In this document: piece after piece, positions 34,895-47,800 of the stretch
How the letters are laid out: each line of letters starts with the position of its first letter
Position numbering within the stretch: position 1 is the first letter of the stretch
Assembly (NCBI GenBank): GCA_002633025.1
Contig: NMRB01000058.1
Location: 464,420-528,419, forward strand
Reading direction: 5' to 3'
DNA length: 64,000 nucleotides
Source of the DNA: Notospermus geniculatus
Taxonomy: Eukaryota; Nemertea; Pilidiophora; Heteronemertea; Lineidae
The notes under the pieces: model-generated
Told to the model about the DNA's origin: nothing
The model's input: the letters and a program-made list of their open reading frames with translations, nothing else
Database searches by the model: none
Program-made: the position numbers and the translations under genes

Positions 34895-35385
34895 GATAGC
34901 AGTTGTAGAAACCCACCTGACAAAGAATTCTCAAGAAAGAAGAAGTGATTTTTTGACAATAATTGTTCAGGCTGGATGGATCCTGAAAATGAGGACTCGA
35001 GCCACAATTTATAATCTACCAGCTACTTAGGCCTAGTGTATGTAAGAACAGTGAATAGAATGACAACATGAAGTGATGTTATTATGTAAGCCCTGGCATA
35101 TTCTATGGTAGGCCCATTATTAGTAGGCCTAGTACTGGGCGAAACTGTAAATAACAGCATAGCCAAGGTCACCAGCACGATCAAGGCTAATAACATGTAA
35201 ACATGACATGTTACAGTACACAGAAGTGAAGTACACAGGCCTAGGATTTAACACCATGATTTCGTGATCTGAATGGCACTGACTGACTGCCTACTCTACT
35301 CACTCGTGGCTGCTGCCTCTACTGTGTGTCTGTGGTGTGTGTGTTGGGCTGCCCCCGCCAGTCACTCAGAGTCAAGTGTGCTAGA

Positions 35386-35703
35386 TAGATCATCTTTGAT
35401 AATCGAAGGCCGATCTGCTCACCACTGCATTACATCGCACATCACCCTTCGAGAAATTGACCGGTCCGCGGCGAATCCGCTGCCTCTCAAAGAGGAGGCC
35501 AATCAGAACATGTGTTGTAAAATTTGAATCGTGGTACAAATAGTGGTAGCCGAAGACCGGATATAAAGTGCAATATGATTGGTCAACCGGTAAAGTTGGC
35601 ATCGTGCCAAGATACGCCCGCCGCGGACCAGTCTGCCGTGAGTGATGTGCGATGTAACGCAGTGGTGAGCAGATCGGCCTTTGATTATCGAAGATGCGAT
35701 AGG
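35386..35703. mobile_element. 318-bp fold-back MITE with long inverted arms
   Basis: Arms of about 55 bp centred on GGCCGATCTGCTCACCACTG and CAGTGGTGAGCAGATCGGCC, extending outwards through GATAATC and AAGATG. There is no coding capacity beyond incidental frames. Confidence 0.8.
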
Positions 35704-36449
35704 CCTAGATGTACAGTGCAGTGCTGATTTGTGATTGCGTGCTGTGAGAGTGTGTATACATTGACAAGTGACTGCATGCATGCGTTGCATCATGCATGGT
35801 TTCTTGTCACGACAACACTGAACACAGACAAAAGTAACGTTAGGCCCTATGATCGCCGGCCTGTCACAGAAATGTTTAGATTTAGGCTGTATGTCTCAGC
35901 TCCTTAACTTACGGCTTATCGGGCTGCCGTTGTCTTTCCTTTTTAGATTCTGCCACTATAGTTTCTGCTTGATTTACCGAGGGCGATCGCCGCAGTCGCG
36001 GTTGGTTCACCACCATTTTGACCAAAACAACAAGGTCACATGACGCGGCATCTTTCCCATACAGCAATAACAAAATCAAAAAATGTTATCAAAAGTTAAG
36101 CCAAAATCAAGTAGCAGCCTACACAGATTATGAATTCTGTAAAGTTCTGAAATTAGTTCGGTTTTTAAACAGGATAACTTGGTCGAAAGTCCTATTTAAG
36201 CTTGGTGAAAAACCAGTAGCAGACGAATTATTTGTTGTTGATATAGGCGGCAGAAAAGCTTTTCACTTCCTGCAATTTCATTTTTGCCAACCTGGCTTGT
36301 TGAAATACGTCAATATGTTCAAATACATCATGATTATGCTGCATTTGTGATATTCTTTTGTGAATTTAGAACTTTAAGAACCATGTAGACCGCAGATGTC
36401 AAAAACTGTGTTGAATATAATCCTCTCAGGCCTCATGATATGACCCAGG

Positions 36450-39400
36450 ATGAGTGGCATTTCTGATTTGGGACTTCTTCGTGATGCCTTGCCGGACATG
36501 CCTGAGGCTGAGGCATTAGAATGCCCAATGGAAGAGGTACAGTCTGCGGGTGCATCGGACGGAAAGTTAAAATCATCGCCTTCATCAGTGTCAGTTGTCG
36601 ATGACAACTGCTCTCCACGACATCATCTCGGTGCAGTATCGAATCGAAGAGGTAGCTATAGACCACACAAAGTCATAGAAGTTTTGGTGTTGGTTGACAT
36701 CAAACTTTGACAGTGTATAGAATAGACAAGTATTATATATCTAGGTAGTGTTTTGTGTTGATAATGATCTTGGCGGAATTATACTGTCAGTATAATTCCT
36801 CCAAGTAATGATCAAGCATCCAACGTGGAAAATTGATGTTTTTTTGCAAGTAGCCTACATTGGTTCATGTCAACATTAACCATGAATATTTTATTGTTTC
36901 TTCATCATTTTCATTTCAGATGAATACTTTAGAAAACAGAAGGTGATATCACTGCACAAACTACTGTGTAATGAACCGGTTGACATTGAGGGACTTCGCC
37001 AGCTTGCCATTAGTAGAGGCGGGTTTATCTGTGACACGCTTAGGCAAAAAGCATGGCCAAAGTTACTCAACGTTGATGTGGATAACATTCCTGCAAAACC
37101 AAGTAAGTACAAGTTTTGAATGTTTTCAGCAATATATCACTTTCTTATATTCTATGTTAAATAAAGATATTATTTTTCATTGACTTTGCAGAAGACTCTG
37201 TCCTGAAAGGTCATCGAGATTATCAGCAAGTTGTCCTTGATGTCAACCGATCTCTCAAAAGGTTTCCTCCTGGTAAGATTTGCTAAAAACTGCTACTTAA
37301 CTCAGTCCCCTCACCCCTTTATTAAAACCAGAGAACCCAGCTTCAAATGTAGTCATTTCTGGTCCCACTTACTTTTCTCACCCACACACTTTTCAGTGAT
37401 GATGACTCTCATCTTGTATTCCATATATCCTAACTTGGAGGTAGATATATTAATATGGCTTGGATGGGCAGGCTCAGACTATCTGCCTGATGCTTGTGCT
37501 CTCATTTTCAGGTATGGCTGAGGAGCAGCGTCTTGGGCTTCAGGATCAGCTGGTTGATGCCATATTGAGAGTTCTTGTTCAGCATCCAGAGTTGCACTAT
37601 TACCAGGTAAGCTGCATCCTGACCCGACAGGATTACCCAAATGTAATGCTCTATGTCTTCCACTTGTCACTGATTGTGGGAAGCACAAAAGGGACCATAA
37701 ACAGCCTGAGTTTATCAGGATAGGAAAGCCAATGATCACCAGTTTACACATCATTCTACTAAACTATACCAAACCACAATGAATTCATGGTCAATTCGTC
37801 AGGTAAGAATTGATTTTGAATTCACATGTTAACACCTCAAACTGGGCTCTAGACTGGGCCGCTGTCAGGTTCTGAGGGATTGTCGATTTTGACACCCTCT
37901 TGTGTTGGCCCTGAGGTTTTCAGTGCCACATCAAACTGCACCACCACCAACTCGTGCCTTCGATTATCTGGCTTGATATACTTTAAGGGTTACCATGACA
38001 TTGTTGTTACATTCCTCCTCGTCGTGGGTGAAGAAATAACCTACGCTCTTGTTGAGAAGTTATCAACACATCACTTGCGAGATTTCATGGATCGGACAAT
38101 GGATCGCACGAATCACATGCTCAATTACCTCTACCCTATCATTGGGCGGGCGAGCCCCAGGCTCAGGGAGTACATGGATAAGTACGTATCACGATTTTAA
38201 TTAAAAGGCATGGGACAAGAATCTTGCTGACTAGACAAACTCGCCGTGCTGATTGCTAAATCATAATGTGCCTTTACTGACTAGAAAGTAAAATTATGAA
38301 CTTCAGAACAAAAGTTGTAAGTGACGTGGGTTTCCACACATTCCTGTGTAGCTTGGGAACTTGCAACCAACCCTTGCTCTAGGACCTACATCTGTTCCAA
38401 GAAACCAAACGACGTACGTAGTAAATGATAGTGAAATCATAGGATGTTCTGCAATAGGTCGATTGACCTAAACAATTTTCATTACCGGCAACTAGTTGTT
38501 GATTATTATGTTTTTGACACAGAAAAATCTGCAACATCTGAACTTTCGATTTCAGAGCAGAGCTTGGCACCATCTTCTGCCTGCCATGGCTTATCACGTG
38601 GTATGGGCATGTCCTGAATGACATCAGGCATGTTGTTCGATTATACGACTTCTTCCTGGCATGTCATCCACTAATGGCAATCTACCTGTCTGCTGCAGTA
38701 AGTAGGAAATATTAAGTGTCATATGACTTAAACATGAGCTGACATTATCTTTCAATACCCAGTACTCATCATATCTAGAAATCGCTTCATCTCTTGGAAC
38801 TTCTCAAATACCTGTTTTGTTCTTTTTCAGATTGTGTTATACAGGGAATCCGAGGTGCTCGAAACTGATTGTGATATGGCCATGATTCATTGTTTACTTT
38901 CCAAAATACCATCCGACCTCCCTCTGGAGCATCTAGTCAGTCGGGCCGGTGACTTATTTATTCAATTTCCACCTGCGGAACTTGCACATGAGGCAAAGAA
39001 ACACTATCTAAGAAGGTTTGTTTGTTTACAACTTTGTCAGTCTCAGAGGTGCGCACTATGCCCATGAAAGTCTGTAGACCGCTCTTCAAACTTTAGTCTG
39101 ATGGCATGGATGCCATTGATTGAGCAAATGTGTAAAACAGAGTTCTGACTATCATTCATTATAATTATGCTTGCCTTCATCCAATTTTATCTCAAGTGTT
39201 CTACCTTGTACTGGTAATTATCTCTGTCTGTCTCTAGTTACTTTCTGCTAAATACTCTTAATATTCTTTTCAGTTTGACTATACGGAATTATGAAAGGTT
39301 TGCTGAAATAACATTCAATCAGAGACCAGAGACAAAAGGCCTACGAGAAACTTTTGTGGATGAAGAGGAGGAGGTTGAGGAAAGAAAACCGGTTAGAAGG

Positions 39401-39520
39401 TCAGGAAGAGAAAATGGTGCAAAAAAAGTTGTAAGATACACAGCCTGGGCTGTCAGTGCTGGAATAAGTGCAGCAGCCATAGCAGCTTTCAACACAGCCA
39501 TGGAGTGGGAGTGGTTCTGA
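36450..39520 (+). CDS. TBC1D20: TBC1 domain family member 20 (Rab GTPase-activating protein)
   Basis: Eight coding exons: 36450-36651, 36920-37102, 37192-37272, 37512-37606, 37988-38181, 38556-38697, 38831-39015, 39274-39520. They give 442 codons plus stop with all phases consistent. TBC1D20 is an ER-anchored GAP for Rab1 and Rab18. The dual-finger residues are visible: Arg148 in VVLDVNR and Gln187 in HYYQ, followed by GYHDIVVTFLLVVGE. Other family segments are KLSTHHLRDFMD, GTIFCLPWLITWYGHVL, HVVRLYDFFLACHPLM and RAGDLFIQFPP. Residues 417-437 form the C-terminal tail anchor. The N-terminal 65 residues are acidic and poorly conserved. The exon 5 acceptor (ACTTTAAG) has a weak pyrimidine tract. 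An earlier non-coding exon is possible. Confidence 0.96.
36769..36805. mobile_element. 37-bp minimal TIR-TIR palindrome
   Basis: CTTGGCGGAATTATACTG joined almost directly to CAGTATAATTCCTCCAAG. It is flanked by TAATGAT on both sides. It consists only of the two ends of the 34605-34894 family. It lies in TBC1D20 intron 1. Confidence 0.75.
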
Positions 39521-41829
39521 CTAACAAATGGAGTTTTTGCGGGCCAGGGTTTATGTCTTGAAAACAATCTGAACATGGCTTTTTCAAAGAGAATAGTTCC
39601 AATTGAAAACATATTTTGAAGAAATTGCTGATGCATGTCCGTGTTTCTGGGTTCAGATGGTTTGATATCTTGAACATTTCTTTGCTTTTCAGTGTTTGTG
39701 GTGGCATAAGTTGCCATCAGTGAGTTAATAACGGAGGTCCAGTTCAGACATATGTAAATTTTCCTTAAAAATACTCAGTGATTTTGTTTGACCGTCAAAC
39801 ATTTTGCTCTTGGCCATTTGCTTACCAGTAGATTTGTGGAATACAGAGGGATGTCACTCAACCTATTTTTCAGGATTGTTGGACTTGGAGACTGAAGTAT
39901 GGAAGTGTGACGTTCAAACTGCATTTATAATTGCATTTATTATGCTAATCTGCCATGATCAACTTTCGAAGAATGCTTGAGTCCTGTAAGCCTTATAGAG
40001 ATTGAGTCCTGTAAGCTAATCACCTTTGAGTGCTCTCAGCTAATACCAAAAATTCATCGCTCGCTTATGAATTTTTACTGTCGACTTGTATTTTCGCTAG
40101 AATGTAATCATCCTTTGCTATTCAACTAAAAAAATTGGTGTGCGAATATAGGCCTACATGTTATTGGCTTGACTGTACATGTAGTTTGGTTGGCTTAGCT
40201 GGTCCAATCTGTCACCTATGAAACCAAAGTCGCAGACTCATTGTGGAATTCAAGAGTACTGAATTTCATTACACAAGCATAATGTATTAATGATGAATGT
40301 TCTTGAAACCTGTGTGCCTCATATTGGAAAAACACTTCGTAACTTACCAAAATGTTGGGTTTTTAATGTGCTAAGGTGAATGCATGATGTTTGTAATACA
40401 AGATCTCATCATATGTGCAGCTACAGATATCTAAGTGTTGTCAGTGTCAGTGTCATATCTGTTGTATCCTGTGATTATCAATTCCATGATGAGATGCAGC
40501 TTCGATATAGATTCGTGTCAAAAGTCCCTTGAACTGCAGAAAGGCAAAAACTGGATGCAGTATGCTCCCTGTATTAGGCAAAAAAAATTATCTGTTGTTT
40601 TTTGTCCAGCAACTCAGCAGAAATTGATGCGAGCATGCAAATTTTTAAAAAATTTTCCAAGTTTTTTTTTCAGTTTTCTTCATGGATGGGGGAAATATTA
40701 CCAGCAATCTCTCTACATGTTTAAAGCACAAGTTTCGTGAAAAATCAATATAATTTCAAGTGATGAAGCATTTCTGTGCATTTTTATAGAAGGTGCTGCG
40801 GAAGTAAAGTGAGAAAATTTTAAATTGGTGAGAAAAAAAATTTCGATGCGAAGGGCTCGGGAGTGACGCGGGCACGGACAAGAAACAGATATACTTTTTT
40901 TGGCCTTACTGCAGATCCCATTCAATTCAAGTGTTCTCCCTCTCTCTTACACATTCAAGGATTTATGTGGACATCCGCCCTACTTCAAATTAAATCTGTT
41001 CCCGACTTCTTACTTCTCTTGTGAAAGCAGCACAGATCCTCTAGTCAGATTTTGCAGTTGTGATTGTTTGTGGGTACAGTATCAGGTAATTCAGAGGTAG
41101 GCCTAGAGTAGGGACAAATATGTGCTAGATGGTGGTGCAACCTGATGGTAAAGTAGACAAACCAAATTATTTTCCTCAGCAAAGATGGCCAACTATCACA
41201 AAATTCTTTCAAATTATAATTGTGATGAAACTGATGAAACTGAAGATGTTATCTATTGGTGTAAAAAATCCCATATCAGAGTTTATGTAGAATATATTGA
41301 ATAAATTGAAGTGGTAATTTATGTATTTCTTTTTGTAAGTGTAAGGGAAGAATGAAAATTCACTCATGGGGTGTGTGGGATTTTAGTACCTGAAATTTAC
41401 CCTATTGTCTCTACTTGTTCTTGGCTTGATCCACCAAACATTTTCAAGTCCATGTCCCCATCAGTTGATTATTTACCTGGGCTAGTCAAACAATCCATGT
41501 CCCATTTCACATCAGGAATTTACGTGGTTACTTGAACTGTATTGAATAGGAGCAGTCAGGCACACGTATTGCCAAAAGATGGCAGCAAAGTTCTAGCGGA
41601 CCAATACACAGGAAAATCCACGTGATCGGTGCTCGATAAAGAATGAATGGGTCCGTTGAATTGGACCGTAGTGACACTAATATTGGTCAACTCACTGACA
41701 GCTCCTATTGCAACAGCAGCAATAATACATTCCAAGCGTGTCATTGCCCCTTTAACAATCATTGACGGAGTTCTATAAATAGATTTCCTGGAGTCACCCA
41801 CGTGACAAAAATTATTGCAACTGGCCAAA
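39521..41829. other. Intergenic region TBC1D20 to SPIRE
   Basis: TBC1D20 3' flank, then AT-rich DNA with no convincing exon or classified repeat, ending in the SPIRE promoter. Confidence 0.5.
41774..41781 (+). promoter_or_regulatory. Candidate TATA box of SPIRE
   Basis: TATAAATA lies 49 bases upstream of the first in-frame ATG with good context (AAAATGGCGG). CACGTG boxes lie at about 41620 and 41800. Such a close TATA would leave a very short 5' untranslated region. Confidence 0.35.
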
Positions 41830-44800
41830 ATGGCGGAACTCGAATCAGGGTTGCAGGGTGACACCTGTGAAAAACCCCTGTTCTTTACCTTACAGAGGAT
41901 CGTGGAAGTATTTAATGCCCCTCTAAATGAAGAACAAGCTTGGGCGGTCTGTTATCAGTGTATAAAGTATTTAAAAACCTCATGGGAGAATAATTATGAC
42001 CAATGTTATTGCTTCGCAAATTTGGATTCTGTCAAACTTGTACAAGATGGTTCAGTGGAAATTCTGGCTCCTCCATTTCCAAAGACAGCTGGTAAGTTTA
42101 CCTTGTCTAATTAATGGAATGAATCCTGGTTTGTGTATTGGTTTTATCTATGTTGATTAACCTCTTTATTTTTCTGTTGACAGGTTAGGAAAAACGTTTT
42201 GTTTAATGTTTAGGAGTCATGACATGTAGCCGCAGCTATTGAAATGCATTGTATAGCTTGCTACATGTATGTACATGTACCGTAGGCCTAGGCCTACACG
42301 TACATGTAGGCCGGCCGATGTTTGTATGTCGGTCGTACATGTTCCTTTATTTGGCCTAGCCGACATGTACCGGTGATGTGACAGGGATAGGCCTAGGCCC
42401 ACCGTGGAAGCCAAGTCTGCGGTTTTGAGGGATTAGTATGATAGGCCTGTGACATGTACGGTTAAAGGTGAAGGTGAAGGTGGACTGTATATTACTATTA
42501 CAGTCATGGCAGTATGAAAGCATGCATATGGTGCAAGGCCGACGGTACATGTACATGTATGTACAGGTGCCTCCGAGAGTCATTATTCATGGGTTAAACT
42601 AGGTCTAATGCTAGGGTAGGGTTGTGCTAAAGATGTTAATAAGTACCGGGGTAATCTAGTCAATAAGATCTGCAAAATACACCGATTGAAACAATTAATC
42701 CTAATCTTTCCATTCCAGATAAAGCCAATAAACCAGCAGATGTAAGTACTCATTATGTTCAATTCCAAACTCTGACATCGAATTTCTTCTAAACGAATAA
42801 ATCAGAATCCTATCATCTGAACATCGACCCCCCTTCAACCTTGCCTTTCAGAACAACAGTTTGTGTTTCATGACGGAGTGTGGCAGCAACAGTGCCTCTC
42901 TGAACAAAAAACAGACCATGGATACGTACTAGTCAAGTCACACAATTGTCAGAAGTCAATCTTGGTATTGGAGATTCAAGCCCAAAATCAATAGATATGA
43001 CATGTATGACAATGTTTGTCCTGCTTGAGATATGCTGCAATAATGGGGAAGTTTTCCCAACTGCAAACAAATGAAGCAGAATTATTACATGTCCTGGTCT
43101 GATGTCAGGAATAGAAGTGTACTCTGATATTTTTATCTTTCTTGTATTGCCACACTCGGGGCATCTACTGCTTGACCCTCTGGGATTTCAGGATGATATT
43201 GATCATTGAGTGAACTTCGCCGCTTCTGTAACAGCCCTCGTGTATGCAGGCTCTCGGTGTGTGTGTCACTGGTCAGACTCGGTGATAGTCGCATACACGC
43301 TGCGTTGTATACACTCCACTTCACCAGTGATCAACCATCATTTGTCAGTAAATAGAAGTTGTGTAACATGTAGATCATTGAGAATAATTGGTGACGTTAT
43401 TATGTTCTGATTATGATGCAGACCTCCATCCCCTATATTCGGGCGGCCGGCCCACCGTATTGTACTCTTGCATGTCTTGTGACTACTCTACATACACGAG
43501 TGTGGTTTGTCCTGACTAATTTTGAATGCACTGTAATCTCTGTGTCTCCACAGTATTGACCTGACTGCTGGCTGCAACTGCTCCTATTTTTTCAGAGAGC
43601 AGATGCTTTCTGGCTAATTGCTTCCCAGAGGAACAGGTTGTGCTCTCTGTGATTTACATGCCACTATTTTCAGCTAAATGGCTTTTCAGCCGATGACTGG
43701 TCCAGAAGTGCTGCATGTTGTAGGAAAATGTTGTAGTCTGACAGTAAAAAGTGAAGAAATTATGTTGCTTACATGTAGGACCTTTCTCCTTGGGGCTCCA
43801 GCTGGACCAAAAATATCTGTTGCCAGAATCATGTTTTATGGTGGAAAGGGGCTGGAAGGATAAGAGACCAACTTACGAATTGTGCACATTCAGCAAACCG
43901 TAAGAGATATTTCTTTGAAACTTGGCACACATACCTTTGGCCTAAAACATAATCAAGGATGACAAACTTTGAGATGTAGCTGTAACACCCAGAGGTTTAT
44001 TGGCGAGGGATGCAAGGGGGAAACACTATCCTTTTGTAGGAGTTGAGAATTTGTTTTCCAAAAGTGTAACAGAAAATAAGTTGAACAAAATGTAAGCCAT
44101 TGTGGCATGAGTAAACTTGTAAGATTTACCCTTACATCTCTTGTGTTAAAAAATCTTCTAGGCCTAAATGACATGATTAGTTAACTCTTCATAACCATTG
44201 TTCCAGATAATGTGTAAACGACTTGTCCATAAGCTTTAATGTTTATGTTTACCTCTGACCTAACAACCAACAGTTAGTTGATATGTAACCATGGAAGCAT
44301 AGGAAAGGTTTTAATAGAATTTGAATGTTTTATTCTGGACAGAAGCTTGGAGACCCAGCAGCTTGTCGCACCAGATATTGGAACCCAATTCTGGAGAGCT
44401 GTACCTGATGTTATGTGATTTATGTATTTAAGAAGTGTGATTGACAATCTGGATCTCAACTTGGAATCATTTTGAGCTAGTTTCCCCCATAAAACATGTC
44501 TGGATCAACCGGTCAAAATAGCTGAAATTCATGGTAAAAAAGAAGCAAAGTTGTGTCCTGAATGATCATTTTGTAGCCAATGTTGTGAATGAGTTGAGCT
44601 GCAATGCTGATGAGATCACAAACTTTTGAGAGTTCAACACTGACAGCTGATGTCTTACAAAAACACTGGTGGTAGAACTCCCATTCTAAAATCTAAACGA
44701 TGGGAAAGTCAACTTATACACTCATTGGAACTGTGAGAGAAATGAAAAGGTTGTGAAAATATCAAAGGTCACATTCTTTCATAACCGTGCAGCTATCTAT

Positions 44801-47800
44801 CTATGTTGCCTTTTGTTTCAAATACTTCAGAAATTTTCTTTTTCACTTTCATCCATGACAAGGCTGAAGGTCAAAGTCATTTGAGAAATTTCTTCATTGT
44901 ATGGCATGATCACAATGATTCACATGCAGAGTCAATCTTCTTTGCCTCTTCATTGAGATGGTTGTGTGGTGTTTTTCGTGGTGTGCCAGCTGTTGCCATA
45001 GTTCCGATGCTTCTGAGTGGCTTCTATTCTTCTTCATTGGTTTTTCACCGCTGCTGAATCTGGTGACAGTGGTGATGACGTGGTGCATTCTTGGAGGCCA
45101 ACATCACACTCCGCTGAGTCCTGTATGGTAAAAATCATTATCGCCATAAAAGATGAGGGGAGGGAGGGAAGGTTAACAGGAAGCCTCACTCATTCTGATC
45201 AATCAAGGGTTCATATCACCATGCCTTCAGGCTATGCTCTCCGAAGGTGAAGTGACTTTAGACCTTGATATTTAAGCTTGTGACCAGAAGGTCTTGGATG
45301 GTTCTTCAGTCTTGTGTCTTGGAGAATTGGCATGGCCAGCGGCGAGAGACCGATCAAACATTGTCAAAGTTCCCATGCTTGCTAAGCTCCCATGCTTGCT
45401 AAGCTCCCATGGATAAGTTATGTTTATCGCCACTTGTCATTTACTTTCTATTGTTGAGGATAAAGGACACAGCGATATATTCAGTACATGTACTTGAACC
45501 GGCAATGACTCAAGAGGGAATTTGAGATGCCTTTCAAATCTCATTTTCATTCTAAATCTATATGTCATGCGGAGATCAGAAGAGAAAAGGGCGGTAACAA
45601 GAGATTGATGTTTTGTCCTGTTGCCTTACTTTTCTTGTTGACCTGCCCACACAGATAGAATTCATGATGATTCACATGTTTTTCTATATTTTAAAAATCT
45701 TTAAGCCCAAAACTCGGGTTTTTCTGTGAGATTTTCTCTCAATTTATTCCCGACACTCCACAGACTCGGTGAAGGAATCCAGTGGAAGTCTCCCAACCAT
45801 GGGCACCTCTTGTAAACTGACAGATGCTGTCACGAATTGAGAGATGTCCTGATTACAGAGAAAATTAGAAAATGAATAATTTGAGACAGAACAGCTTTGA
45901 TGTCTTGTCCTGGCTGAAGTACCTGCTCAGGGAGGTTCCAGTGTTGTTAGGCTACATGTACATCGTAACTCATCATCTACTAGACTTCAAAAGACTTTGC
46001 TTCTCTTCTTTCATGACATTTTCTAGCAACATCGATTCCCCACCTTTTCCAATTTGTTACCAGGTAGGCCTCCACTGTTTAATCACCCAGAGTTACCTTT
46101 CTGTTAGAAGCGATCATTTCCTTCTTACAATTAGATCATTTACCTGCAACTACCTCTGTAGAAGTTGGTTTCAGCATAAGTTAGCCAGACCCAACTGTAA
46201 AACACTGTACATCAATCTGTGGGGATCCAATTCATTTGGTTATGATGACGTTAATTGTTCTGTTACACTGGCGAGGCATTGTAGAGAGTTTCTTTATGAC
46301 AATAATCAGATTCTAATTCTGATTTCCTCTATATTTAGCTTCGGAATTGCGGTTGTCTTTTTTATAGGGGTAATCACAGCTTTTAGCCCCAAATCCAAAG
46401 TCATGTCAACCATTGCAAATTGAGCCCTCGGACCTCCTGGAAGTACATACTAGTATACTGTAGTAGACTGGAGTACAATATCAGCACATGGCACATTTCT
46501 TGACCTAGAGTCCTCAGACTTGTGTAGGGGTACCTTGTGCGCAGTCAAGTTGTCAAGCTGGATCCTACCTTAACTGTTAGAATCTATGCAGACTATGGAA
46601 CATGTCAGCAATGCTTGGAGGCTTCCATGTTGTCGTGACCCTACACGTAAATGTACCATCGGTATATGATGGATAGCCAAACTCATCCCTCCCAATGACA
46701 TCAATGACAGTGAAATGTAGATTTATTACTAATCCTAGCGTTGGCGGGCTAATGGATAAATGGATAGAGCAATGAGTTTGACAAAATAGATCATGCTAAT
46801 TCTTGTAATCTGGTTTTACTGCCCCCAGTTTGCTCTCTTGATCTTGTGGGATGACGTTTTTGATGTGAACTGCAGCGGTTGATGTGAAGTTGTTCTTTGA
46901 TACATGTAATTGAATGAACTCGTTTGCCCTCGTGACCTTGCCAGAGCCACTCTAAGGTCATGTTAGTCAAACACTTGTCAGCAGTCATTTCAAGAGCCAG
47001 AGATCGGCTACATGAGGGGTTTTCAAAATGTTCATAAAGTAGTCCCTGTGATCCTCCTATACACAGGGCTGTCAGAGTGGCGTAAAGCTCCTGTTCCATA
47101 GACGTTCACATTTCACTTTTCTCGCGTCGCACTTCACGTTTTCCTTTTGTTCCTCGGAGAAAGCATGCCACAGGACAGGTAATGTGTGTCTCGTTGTGCA
47201 CTGAATCGAGGAATGAAAGGAAAACGTGAAGCGTGGCGCCTGGAAAGTGAAACGTGAACTTCTGTGAAACAGAAGCCTAATGGAAACATCAACATCTGTC
47301 ACCTCTGAGGTCCTAGGTTCAATACCTGGTCAGGTCTCTCCTTCATGTGATAGAGATGGTGACCGCTTTGACAGCACAGGTTTCCTCTGGGTGCTCTGGT
47401 TTCCCCCTGCGGCACATAAGCCCTATGACAGTTATTCTACATTAGAGAGGTAATAAAGCTGTATCACTCAGCTCTCAATTCAATATTTCAGTCCCGTGAT
47501 GAGAAACATCTCGAATTTTTCTTCCCCAGTGAATAATTGGCAGCGTTTGACCAACACACTTCAGCGGCATTGGCCACACTGATCAATAAATAACAGTCTA
47601 AAAAACCACCGTGGCATTCCGCTCTGAATAAATTCCAATGACATGACCGCATACGACGAGCATTTGACTGCATTACAATACAACGTAGCACTAGCAGCAT
47701 AGCGTAGGCGCTAATGTAGATGTTGCTCATCGAGGAGGATACAGCAATCTAGAACATACCAAATGGCTGGTTATTGCCATTGATGGCACCACCTAATTGA

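Larger units (their letters stand above)
32446..36449. other. Divergent intergenic region of DGAT1 and TBC1D20
   Basis: Four kilobases between the two start codons, presumably holding both promoters and any untranslated exons. Elements seen are a 290-bp MITE (34605-34894) and a fold-back element (35386-35703). TCCTCTCAG just before the TBC1D20 start (near 36421) could be the acceptor of a 5' untranslated intron. No clear TATA box or coding exon. Confidence 0.55.
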
